From Oscillospiraceae bacterium (lineage in GTDB: Bacteria; Bacillota; Clostridia; Oscillospirales; Oscillospiraceae), in contig JAEFAK010000034.1 in the NCBI GenBank assembly GCA_016287555.1, positions 1 through 12,978 of the forward strand: a stretch of 12,978 nt of DNA, read 5' to 3'. Each line of letters begins with the position of its first letter. The stretch's first letter is position 1. The position numbers and the translations under genes are program-made. Positions 1 to 6,170 of the stretch are shown here, one piece after another. Under the pieces are notes generated by a model. The model made no database searches and had not been told where the DNA came from. It saw only the letters and a list, made by a program, of their open reading frames with translations.

Positions 1-347
1 TCTCCCTCGGGGACGGACTTGACCCACTCGATGCCGCCGACCACGTCGCGCGAGGCGAGCAGCAGCGCGCAGATGACGAGCTCCTTGACGCCGTTGGAGT
101 TGGCGCCGGGGGTATTGAAGACGACGATGCCCTTTTCCGCGCATACGTCGACGGGGATGTTGTTGTAGCCCGCGCCGGCGCGCGCGATGCACTTGAGCTC
201 CTTGTTGAAGGGGTAGTCCGCCATCTTGGCCGAGCGGACGATTATCGCGTCGGGCTTTTCGGAGGCGTCGTCAAGGGCGAAATACTGCCTGTCGAGCCTG
301 TCCGTGCCTATGGCGGCTATCTTGTTGAGAGTCTTGACGGTAAACAT
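1..347 (-). CDS. serA: D-3-phosphoglycerate dehydrogenase, N-terminal part (cut by left edge)
   Basis: The first enzyme of phosphorylated serine synthesis in the cytoplasm oxidises 3-phosphoglycerate to 3-phosphohydroxypyruvate with NAD. Only the first 115 codons are present. The protein starts MFTVKTLNKIAAIG and carries the typical run ARAGAGYNNIPVD, then EKGIVVFNTPGANSNGVKEL and LLLASR, which is the N-terminal substrate-domain region of the short SerA type. The NAD-binding Rossmann domain would lie beyond the window. The start is the ATG at 345-347, with GAGGTG seven bases upstream. The gene follows serC by 30 bases with no terminator between, so the two form one operon and SerA makes the substrate of SerC. 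Whether a C-terminal ACT domain exists cannot be seen. Identification is firm, since the motif run is characteristic. Confidence 0.95.
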   Translation of the reverse strand, partial: MFTVKTLNKIAAIGTDRLDRQYFALDDASEKPDAIIVRSAKMADYPFNKELKCIARAGAGYNNIPVDVCAEKGIVVFNTPGANSNGVKELVICALLLASRDVVGGIEWVKSVPEG

Positions 348-377
348 CTTATTGCACCTCTTTACTGAATGCGCTTT

Positions 378-1460
378 TTATTTGTGCGCCTTTTCGAAGG
401 CGGCCATGAAATCGACGAGCTTCTTGACGCCCTCCATGGGCATGGCGTTGTAGATGGAGGCGCGCATGCCGCCGACGGAGCGGTGGCCGGAGATATTGAC
501 GAAGCCCTGCTTGGCGGCCTCGGCGACGAATTCCTTGTCGAGATCGGGATCGCCCGTCACGAAGGTGACGTTCATCCTGCTCCTGGAGTCGGGGCGGGCG
601 CAGCCCTTGAAGAGCTTGGACTCGTCTATGTAGTCGTAAAGGAGCTTGCTGCGCTCCTCGCGGCGCTGCTGCATGGCGGGGACGCCGCCCATCTTGTCGA
701 CCCACTTGAGCACGAGGCCGAGAACGTAGATGGAGTAGCAGGGCGGGGTGTTGTGCATGGAGTCGCCCTTGATCATGGCGGCGTAGTCGAGCATGACCGG
801 CGTATAGGGGAAGGCGTGGCCGGGCAGATCATTGCGCACTATGGCGACGGTGACGCCCGCGGGAGCGAGGTTCTTCTGAGCGCCGGCGATGATTATGCCG
901 TACTTGGAGACGTCGACGGGGCGGGACATGATGTTCGAGGACATGTCGCAGACAAGGGGCACGTCGCCGACTTCGGGGACGTAGTTCCACTCGGTGCCGT
1001 AGACGGTGTTGTTGTCGCAGTAATAGAAGTAGGAGGCGTCGGGGGTGAGCTTGAGCTCGCTCTGCTGGGGGATATAGGTGTGGTTGGCGTCGGCGCTGGA
1101 AGCGGCGATGTTCACTTCGCCGTATTTCTTGGCCTCCTTCATGGCCTTTTCGGAGAAGGAGCCGGTCACGGCGTAGTCCGCCTTGCCCGTGCGGGGCATG
1201 AGGTTCATGGCCGTCATGGCGAACTGGAGCGTCGCGCCGCCCTGCAGGAAGAGGATCTCATAGTTGTCGGGGACCTTGAAAAGGCGCTTGAAGTCGGCCT
1301 TCGTCTCCTCGAAGATGTCAAGATAGATCTTGCTGCGGTGGCTCATCTCCATGACGGACTGGCCGCTCCCGTTGTAGCTGGTTATCTCGGAGCCGGCCTT
1401 TTCGAGCACTTCCAGAGGAAGCATCGACGGACCCGCGGAAAAGTTGTATACACGTTCCAT
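378..1460 (-). CDS. serC: Phosphoserine aminotransferase
   Basis: This is the PLP-dependent second step of serine synthesis: 3-phosphohydroxypyruvate plus glutamate gives phosphoserine plus 2-oxoglutarate. It also can act on the homologous substrate in pyridoxal phosphate synthesis in some bacteria. The protein is 360 aa, the usual family length. It opens with VYNFSAGPSMLP, the family N-terminal signature, and has FLQGGATLQF at residues 71-80 and the cofactor lysine K196 in AGAQKNLAPAG. HNTPP (236-240) and the C-terminal SGHRSVGGMRASIYNAM are also family hallmarks. The start ATG at 1458-1460 has GGAGG nine bases upstream. It is the first gene of a serC-serA operon read from a consensus promoter at 1515-1543. 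No serB phosphatase is in the window. Function is very secure. Confidence 0.97.
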   Translation of the reverse strand: MERVYNFSAGPSMLPLEVLEKAGSEITSYNGSGQSVMEMSHRSKIYLDIFEETKADFKRLFKVPDNYEILFLQGGATLQFAMTAMNLMPRTGKADYAVTGSFSEKAMKEAKKYGEVNIAASSADANHTYIPQQSELKLTPDASYFYYCDNNTVYGTEWNYVPEVGDVPLVCDMSSNIMSRPVDVSKYGIIIAGAQKNLAPAGVTVAIVRNDLPGHAFPYTPVMLDYAAMIKGDSMHNTPPCYSIYVLGLVLKWVDKMGGVPAMQQRREERSKLLYDYIDESKLFKGCARPDSRSRMNVTFVTGDPDLDKEFVAEAAKQGFVNISGHRSVGGMRASIYNAMPMEGVKKLVDFMAAFEKAHK

Positions 1461-1514
1461 TTTTCAAGACCTCCGTATCTGATTGGATGAATAGGTGAAT
1501 ATTATTAATTCAGT

Positions 1515-1543
1515 ATTATAGTATCATTGATTTAGCTTGTCAA
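1515..1543 (-). promoter_or_regulatory. Sigma-A promoter of serC-serA (perfect consensus)
   Basis: Read on the minus strand, TTGACA (1538-1543), a 17-base spacer and TATAAT (1515-1520) form an exact housekeeping promoter. Transcription should start near 1508, giving a leader of roughly 48 bases before the serC ATG at 1460. The leader is too short for a T-box or riboswitch. Regulation, if any, may come from a protein or from the A/T tracts upstream (1547-1583). Confidence 0.9.
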
Positions 1544-1546
1544 ACT

Positions 1547-1583
1547 AAAAAAGACGCTTTTTTGCACAAAAAACCCTTTTTTT
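1547..1583 (-). promoter_or_regulatory. Phased A/T tracts upstream of the serC promoter (UP-element or bent DNA)
   Basis: On the plus strand the tracts are A6 (1547-1552), T6 (1558-1563), A6 (1568-1573) and T7 (1577-1583), with centres about 9.5 to 11 bases apart, that is one helical turn. They sit directly upstream of the -35 box at 1538-1543 in an otherwise GC-rich genome. Known alternatives are an UP element contacted by the RNA polymerase alpha subunit, or intrinsic curvature. The same bases can fold as two weak A-U hairpins after the mtaB stop (stems 1547-1552/1558-1563 and 1567-1573/1577-1584) and might help end mtaB transcription. No GC-rich terminator is visible after mtaB. Confidence 0.45.
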
Positions 1584-1609
1584 GAGCCGTATTTTTCTGT
1601 TTTAACGAA

Positions 1610-2890
1610 TTAAAGCAGCTCCCCGGTCAGCTCGCCGCCCGCGCGGCCCGTTATCCGGACGCGGGCGCGCCTGCCCGGCTGCATTCCGGGGACGGAAACG
1701 AGGCAGTAGTTTCCCGTATGCCCGACTCCGCCGCGCTCGAAGATGACGTCCTGCTCGGAGCCGAGAAGAGAATCGAGAAATCCGGCGCGCATTTTGTCCG
1801 CGACCTCGGCCGCGGCGGCGCAGCGCGCCTTCTTGACCGCGTTCGGGACGCGGCCATCCATTTCGGCCGCCGGCGTGCCCGGGCGGGGGGAAAACGGGAA
1901 AATATGCATATCCGAGAAGCGGCAGCGGGCTATGAAGCGGAGCGTTTCCTCCGCGTCGGCGTCCGTCTCGCCGGGGAAGCCGCATATGAGGTCCGCCGTC
2001 AGTCCGCAGAGCGGGAAAGCTTCGCGCAGCAGCTCGACGGACTCGTAAAACCTCGCCGTGTCGTAGCGCCGGCGCATGCGCGCGAGCGTCGCGTCGCAGC
2101 CGGACTGGAGGGAGAGATGGAAGTGCGGGGCTATGTTGGGAAGTGTTTTGAGCGCCGCCGTGAATTCCTGCGTGACGACGCGCGGCTCGAGCGAGCCGAG
2201 CCTTATGCGCACGTCGGGCACTGCGAGGGCGACTTCGCGGATAAGCGCCTCGAGGCCGGGCTTTCCGGGCAGGTCGCGCCCCCAGGAGGCGAGCTCTATC
2301 CCCGTCAGGACTATCTCCTTGAAGCCCTCGGCCGCGAGCCCCTTCGCCTGCTCCGCCGCCTGCGCGGCGTCCAGCGACCGGACCGGGCCGCGCAGATGCG
2401 GGATGATGCAGTAGGCGCAGTAGTTGACGCAGCCGTCCTCTACCTTGAGCAGCGCGCGCGTGCGGCCTTCGGCTGCCTTGGCGGGGAGAAGCTCGTATTC
2501 CCGCCGCGCCATGGGATCGCCCGCGTCCAGAAGCGGCGCGGCGGGGCGCCGGCTTACGAGAGCGCAGAGCTTTTCGACGAAGGCTGCCCTGTCTCCGCTG
2601 CCGCCGACGAGGTCGGCGCCGAGCCCGGCCATTTCGTCCTCGTCCGCCTGCGAGGCGCAGCCGCATACGGCTATGACCGCGCCGGGAAAGTCCTTGCGGG
2701 CGCGGCGCACGGCCTGACGCGACTTGCGCACGCTCTCCGCCGTCACGGCGCAGGTATTGATGATGACCGCGTCGGCGTCGGAGGCGCACGGCTCGTGCCC
2801 GCCGCGGCGGAGAAGCTCCGTCATGGCGGCGGTCTCGAACTGATTGACCTTGCAGCCGAGCGTCACAAAATGAAATCTCAAATCGTTCAC
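1610..2890 (-). CDS. mtaB: tRNA (N6-threonylcarbamoyladenosine(37)-C2)-methylthiotransferase
   Basis: This radical SAM methylthiotransferase converts t6A37 to ms2t6A37 in ANN-decoding tRNAs. The protein is 426 aa, normal for the family. The N-terminal UPF0004 domain opens with FHFVTLGCKVNQFET, the signature separating MtaB from MiaB and RimO. Its cluster cysteines are C13, C47 and C78. The radical SAM cluster motif CVNYCAYC gives C154, C158 and C161. A C-terminal TRAM-type RNA-binding domain (about 380-426) ends ITGRAGGELTGELL. The start is GTG (2888-2890), chosen because it places the LGCKVNQ motif at the usual distance. No in-frame ATG lies upstream and no clear Shine-Dalgarno is seen; instead a 7-bp GC hairpin occupies that place (2898-2916). 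It follows tspO by 60 bases on the same strand. Confidence 0.95.
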   Translation of the reverse strand: MNDLRFHFVTLGCKVNQFETAAMTELLRRGGHEPCASDADAVIINTCAVTAESVRKSRQAVRRARKDFPGAVIAVCGCASQADEDEMAGLGADLVGGSGDRAAFVEKLCALVSRRPAAPLLDAGDPMARREYELLPAKAAEGRTRALLKVEDGCVNYCAYCIIPHLRGPVRSLDAAQAAEQAKGLAAEGFKEIVLTGIELASWGRDLPGKPGLEALIREVALAVPDVRIRLGSLEPRVVTQEFTAALKTLPNIAPHFHLSLQSGCDATLARMRRRYDTARFYESVELLREAFPLCGLTADLICGFPGETDADAEETLRFIARCRFSDMHIFPFSPRPGTPAAEMDGRVPNAVKKARCAAAAEVADKMRAGFLDSLLGSEQDVIFERGGVGHTGNYCLVSVPGMQPGRRARVRITGRAGGELTGELL

Positions 2891-2897
2891 CCCGTAC

Positions 2898-2916
2898 GCG
2901 GCGGGCGGGCCGCCGC
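2898..2916 (-). other. GC-rich hairpin just upstream of the mtaB start
   Basis: GCGGCGG (2898-2904) and CCGCCGC (2910-2916) form a perfect 7-bp stem with a 5-base loop, ending seven bases before the GTG start of mtaB. It lies where a ribosome binding site is expected, and no T-run follows on either strand, so it is not a standard terminator. It may dampen mtaB translation or make it depend on ribosomes arriving from tspO, but this is inference; GC-rich DNA also makes such stems by chance. Confidence 0.4.
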
Positions 2917-2950
2917 TGATACGGACAGTGTACCATAAGGCCGGGATTTG

Positions 2951-3418
2951 TCAACGATTGAGCATCCAGACGGCGAGGTTGAGCCGCGCGGCGAAGCATA
3001 TCCATATGAAGTAGGGGATCTGCAGCAGCGCCGCCGCGAGCGAGACGCGCCTGAAGCGCAGTATCATTATAAACACGAGGACGATGAGCGCCAGCAGCCA
3101 GAAGAAGGCAAAGCCGCGCATGGCGAGCGCGAAGTAGAATACGCTCCACATGGCGTTGAAAAAGAGCTGTACTGCCCAGATGACGGTCGGACCCGTGCGC
3201 TCGGAGGTCCTTCGCCAGACCAGCGCGGCGGATATGCCCATGAGAGTATAGAGAATGGGCCAGACGACCGAGAAGAGCCAGTCGGGCGGCGCCCAGGGAG
3301 GCTGCAGGAGGACCTTAGAGGCCTCCATGCCCTCCTTCGAGACGAGAGTCGACAGCCCGCCGACGGCGAGGGCGACCAAAATGAATAATATGAAGGGAAG
3401 GACTTTTTTTCTGAACAT
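2951..3418 (-). CDS. tspO: TspO/MBR (translocator protein) family membrane protein
   Basis: A small five-helix membrane protein of the TspO/peripheral benzodiazepine receptor family, whose members bind porphyrins or heme and modulate tetrapyrrole and stress responses. The protein is 155 aa, typical for the family. Signatures are QPPWAPPDWLFSVVWPILYTLMG (helix 1-2 loop and helix 2, residues 39-61), QLFFNAMWS (84-92) and the C-terminal PYFIWICFAARLNLAVWMLN. Hydrophobic segments lie near residues 7-24, 47-68, 78-99, 104-121 and 128-152. The start is ATG 3416-3418 with GGAGG six bases upstream; an in-frame GTG 24 bases further out has no ribosome site. It heads the tspO-mtaB pair and is divergent from the HPr-like gene. 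Its physiological ligand here is unknown. Confidence 0.93.
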   Translation of the reverse strand: MFRKKVLPFILFILVALAVGGLSTLVSKEGMEASKVLLQPPWAPPDWLFSVVWPILYTLMGISAALVWRRTSERTGPTVIWAVQLFFNAMWSVFYFALAMRGFAFFWLLALIVLVFIMILRFRRVSLAAALLQIPYFIWICFAARLNLAVWMLNR

Positions 3419-3475
3419 GACGCACCTCCGAAGATGTTTCACTGTGTTATTGTATGTAAAGAGGCAAAAATATAA

Positions 3476-3502
3476 CCGCCCGGCGTTGACTATCGCGGGC
3501 GG
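3476..3502. promoter_or_regulatory. Inverted repeat (operator candidate) in the divergent tspO / HPr-like intergenic region
   Basis: CCGCCCG (3476-3482) and CGGGCGG (3496-3502) are a perfect 7-bp inverted repeat with a 13-base gap. The gap contains the -35 box TTGACT (3486-3491) of the rightward promoter, so a bound dimer would block it. It lies about 60 bases upstream of tspO and could act on both genes. The protein that would bind is unknown, and chance is possible given base composition. Confidence 0.45.
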
Positions 3503-3514
3503 ATTTAATATTAT
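3486..3514 (+). promoter_or_regulatory. Sigma-A promoter of the HPr-like / cysteine desulfurase operon
   Basis: TTGACT (3486-3491), a 17-base spacer and TATTAT (3509-3514) match the housekeeping consensus at ten of twelve positions. The start of transcription should be near 3521, leaving a leader of about 26 bases. The first gene has GGAGGG at 3535-3540, six bases before its ATG at 3547. Confidence 0.8.
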
Positions 3515-3546
3515 ATGGTAACAGCCAACGAAACGGAGGGACGGAA

Positions 3547-3786
3547 ATGAACACGTTCCATATCAAGCTCGTCTCCATCGAGGACGTCAAGAATTTCATA
3601 ACCGAGGCCAACAAGTGCCCCGAGGATATCGACGTCGTCTCGGGCCGCTACACCATCGACGCCAAGTCCGTGCTCGGCATCTTCAGCCTCGACCTTTCCA
3701 AGACGCTCGAGGTCGTCGTCCACGGGACGGACAAGGACGCGGAGAGCTTCTGCGAGGCGGTCAGGTCCGTCGTGGTCGAAGGATGA
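3547..3786 (+). CDS. HPr-like (PTS phosphocarrier fold) protein lacking the active-site histidine
   Basis: A 79-aa protein that aligns with HPr/Crh. The clearest part is YTIDAKSVLGIFSLDL (35-50), which matches the HPr segment around the regulatory serine (typically NLKSIMGVMSL); S41 sits at the HPr Ser46 position. The first part, FHIKLVSIEDVKNFITEA, lacks the GIHARPA loop with His15 and is about five residues shorter there, so it cannot serve as a PTS phosphocarrier. Like Crh of Bacillus it could still be phosphorylated on serine by HPr kinase, or it may have lost all phosphotransfer roles. The start ATG has GGAGGG six bases upstream. The stop overlaps the next gene's start as ATGA, so the two are translationally coupled. 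This suggests a role linked to the desulfurase, but nothing in the sequence proves one. Confidence 0.82.
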   Translation: MNTFHIKLVSIEDVKNFITEANKCPEDIDVVSGRYTIDAKSVLGIFSLDLSKTLEVVVHGTDKDAESFCEAVRSVVVEG

Positions 3787-4880
3787 CGGCCTATCTCGAC
3801 AACGCCGCGACGACGCGCGTAAGGCCGGAGGCGGCCGAGGCCGTCATGCGCGCCATGACGGAGACTTACGCCAACCCCTCCTCGCTGCACACCGCGGGGC
3901 TCGACGCGCACGATCTGGTCGAAGCCTCGCGCTCCGTCATAGCTTCCGCGCTCGGCGCGCAGCCGGGGGAGATATATTTCGTTTCCGGCGGCACCGAGGC
4001 TGACAACTGGGCTCTTTCCGCCGCATATTCGCGCCGCGGCCGCCATATAGTCTCGACCGCCGTCGAGCACGAGGCCGTCCTCGAAAAGCTCAAGGCCATG
4101 TCCGGGCAGGGCTGGGAGATAACGCTCGTCGCCCCGGAAAAGGACGGGAGCATCTCCGCGGAAAAGGTCGCCGCCGCCGTGCGCGAGGATACGGCTCTCG
4201 TTTCCGTCATGACGGTAAATAACGAGACGGGCAATATTTATCCCGTCGCCGAGATAGCGCGCCTCATAAAGGGCTCGCGCGCCCTGCTGCACACCGACGC
4301 CGTGCAGGCCTTCATGAAGCAGCCTCTCCGCGCGGACAGGCTCGGAGCCGACCTGATAAGCGTCAGCTCGCATAAGATACACGGGCCCAAGGGCGTCGGC
4401 GCGCTGTATGTAAAAAAAGGAACGAACATAAAGCCTCTCGTCTTCGGCGGCGGGCAGGAGCGCGGCCTTCGCAGCGGGACGGAAAACGTCCCCGCGATAG
4501 CGGGCTTCGCGGCCGCCGTTAAGGCCGCGGGAAAGTGCGATCCCGCCATCCGCGCCGGCATTATCGAAAGGCTCGCCTCCACGCTGCCCGAGGCGATCGT
4601 CGTCGGCGGCGGCTCGGATCATATCCTCTGCCTCTCGCTGCCGGGTCTTCGCTCGGAGACGATAATGAACTTTCTCAGCGAGCGGGGAGTTTACGTCTCG
4701 CGCGGCAGCGCCTGCGCGAAGGGACGCCGCAGCCACGTGCTCGAGGCCATGCGCCTGCCTCCCGAGGTGATCGACGGGAGCATCCGCGCCAGCTTTTCCG
4801 AGTTCACGACGGCCGCCGAGGCGGAGTATTTCTGCGTCTGCCTCGAGGAAGCGGCGCAAAAACTGCTGAAAAAGCTTTAA
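3783..4880 (+). CDS. Cysteine desulfurase (NifS/IscS type)
   Basis: A PLP enzyme that takes sulfur from cysteine as an enzyme-bound persulfide, leaving alanine, and hands it to Fe-S cluster or tRNA-thiolation machinery. The protein is 365 aa. It opens YLDNAATTRVRPE, the class signature. FVSGGTEADNWAL (66-78) is the cofactor phosphate region, H96 in AVEHEAV stacks on the ring, D172 and Q175 lie in LLHTDAVQA, and K198 in SSHKIHGPKG is the PLP lysine. The catalytic cysteine is C311 in SRGSACAKGRRSH, a group I-like loop that is shorter than in IscS. The start is the ATG overlapping the upstream stop (ATGA); a longer open frame upstream is only the overlap of another frame. No iscU, sufU or thiI partner is adjacent, so the acceptor is unknown. 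Confidence 0.94.
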   Translation: MTAYLDNAATTRVRPEAAEAVMRAMTETYANPSSLHTAGLDAHDLVEASRSVIASALGAQPGEIYFVSGGTEADNWALSAAYSRRGRHIVSTAVEHEAVLEKLKAMSGQGWEITLVAPEKDGSISAEKVAAAVREDTALVSVMTVNNETGNIYPVAEIARLIKGSRALLHTDAVQAFMKQPLRADRLGADLISVSSHKIHGPKGVGALYVKKGTNIKPLVFGGGQERGLRSGTENVPAIAGFAAAVKAAGKCDPAIRAGIIERLASTLPEAIVVGGGSDHILCLSLPGLRSETIMNFLSERGVYVSRGSACAKGRRSHVLEAMRLPPEVIDGSIRASFSEFTTAAEAEYFCVCLEEAAQKLLKKL

Positions 4881-4887
4881 TTCGGCC

Positions 4888-4916
4888 TTGCACTTACGAA
4901 AACTATGTGCTAATAT
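4888..4916 (+). promoter_or_regulatory. Sigma-A type promoter of hom-lysC
   Basis: TTGCAC (4888-4893), a 17-base spacer and TAATAT (4911-4916) begin eight bases after the desulfurase stop. Transcription should start near 4923, giving a leader of about 58 bases before hom. This is too short for a T-box or lysine riboswitch. No terminator separates the desulfurase from hom, so read-through may also occur. Confidence 0.65.
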
Positions 4917-4980
4917 ATTAATTCATTAGACTGAAACGCTGAAGAGTACAATCAGAGGCCTTGAAGGGTTGGGTTAGAAA

Positions 4981-6147
4981 ATGATCAATATCGCCGTTAT
5001 GGGATTCGGAACGGTCGGCTCCGGAGTCGTCGAGCTGATGGCGACCAATAAGGAAAAGATCGCCGCCAGCGCAGCCGCCGAGATCGCCGTCAAGTATATT
5101 CTCGACGTCCGGGATTTCCCCGACAGTCCTTTCGGAGATCTCGTCATCCATGATTTCTCCGTCATTGAGAACGACCCGGACATCAGCATCGTCGTCGAGA
5201 CCATAGGCGGGACGGGCGTCGCGCTCGACTTTACCCGCAGGGCGCTGCTCGCCGGCAAGAACGTCGTGACCTCCAATAAGGAGCTCGTCGCGGCGCACGG
5301 GCACGAGCTGCTCGCCATAGCCAGAGAGCGCAACCTCAACTACCTCTTCGAGGCGAGCGTCGGCGGCGGCATCCCCATCCTCCGCCCGATAAGCCAGTGC
5401 CTCGCCGCCAATGAGATAGAGGAGATATACGGCATCCTCAACGGCACGACCAACTATATCCTCACCCGCATGTACGAGGGCGGCGCGAAATTCGAGGACG
5501 CGCTCAAGGAGGCGCAGGCCAAGGGCTATGCCGAGGCCAATCCCGCCGCCGATATCGAGGGCAGGGATACCTGCCGCAAGATATGCATCCTCTCCGACCT
5601 CGCCTTCGGCCGCCAGATAGATCCTGACCAGGTGCCGACCCGCGGCATCACCGAGGTCGACGCGCAGGACGTCGCCATCCTCGCCCCGGCCAGAGCCGTC
5701 ATCAAGCTCATCGGCCGCGCCGTGAGGACGGGGAAGGGGCAGGCCGCCATCTGTGTCGAGCCCTTCGTCGTCATGCCGACCAACCAGCTCAATTCCGTGC
5801 GCGACGTCTTTAACGGCATCGTCGTCCGCGGCAACGCCACCGGCGATACGATGTTCTACGGGCGCGGCGCCGGTAAGATGCCGACGGCCAGCGCCGTCGT
5901 GGCGGACGTCATCGACGCCGCCAAGCACTTCCGCGCGAGAAAGTACGTAGACTGGGGTGACGGCGGAGACGACGCCGTGACGCCTCACGAGCTCATCAGG
6001 GACCGCTGGTACGTACGCGGCGGCGCGGAGATGAAGGAAAGCACGAAGCTCGCCGACGGCGCATATATAACCGACGCGAAGTATGACGCCGCGGAGATAG
6101 AGGCCCTTGCGGGCCCCGGCGCGGTGAAGTACCGCGTGCTGGATTAG
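4981..6147 (+). CDS. hom: Homoserine dehydrogenase
   Basis: Reduces aspartate semialdehyde to homoserine with NAD(P)H, the branch toward threonine and methionine. The protein is 388 aa. The nucleotide-binding domain opens INIAVMGFGTVGSGVVEL, with GFGTVG at 8-13. VTSNKELVA (96-104) contains the active-site K100. The catalytic domain has GILNGTTNYILT (151-162), the family signature, then NPAADIEGRDTCRK with D191, D196 and K200. YGRGAGKMPTASAVVAD closes the catalytic core. The last 75 or so residues do not show a recognisable ACT pattern, so threonine feedback through such a domain is doubtful. ATG 4981 is the start by family alignment; the ribosome site is weak (AAGGG at 4964-4968). lysC follows after 23 bases, as one operon. 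Confidence 0.95.
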   Translation: MINIAVMGFGTVGSGVVELMATNKEKIAASAAAEIAVKYILDVRDFPDSPFGDLVIHDFSVIENDPDISIVVETIGGTGVALDFTRRALLAGKNVVTSNKELVAAHGHELLAIARERNLNYLFEASVGGGIPILRPISQCLAANEIEEIYGILNGTTNYILTRMYEGGAKFEDALKEAQAKGYAEANPAADIEGRDTCRKICILSDLAFGRQIDPDQVPTRGITEVDAQDVAILAPARAVIKLIGRAVRTGKGQAAICVEPFVVMPTNQLNSVRDVFNGIVVRGNATGDTMFYGRGAGKMPTASAVVADVIDAAKHFRARKYVDWGDGGDDAVTPHELIRDRWYVRGGAEMKESTKLADGAYITDAKYDAAEIEALAGPGAVKYRVLD

Positions 6148-6170
6148 TAAACCCGAAAGAGGGATAGCAA

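Noticed and set aside
3615..3782. N-terminal extension of the cysteine desulfurase into the HPr-like gene
   Set aside because: The family signature YLDNAATT starts at once after the ATG at 3783; the extension is arginine-rich out-of-frame translation of the HPr-like gene.
4917..4980. Riboswitch or T-box leader before hom
   Set aside because: The leader is under 65 bases, with no T-box motif, no specifier stem and no terminator hairpin.
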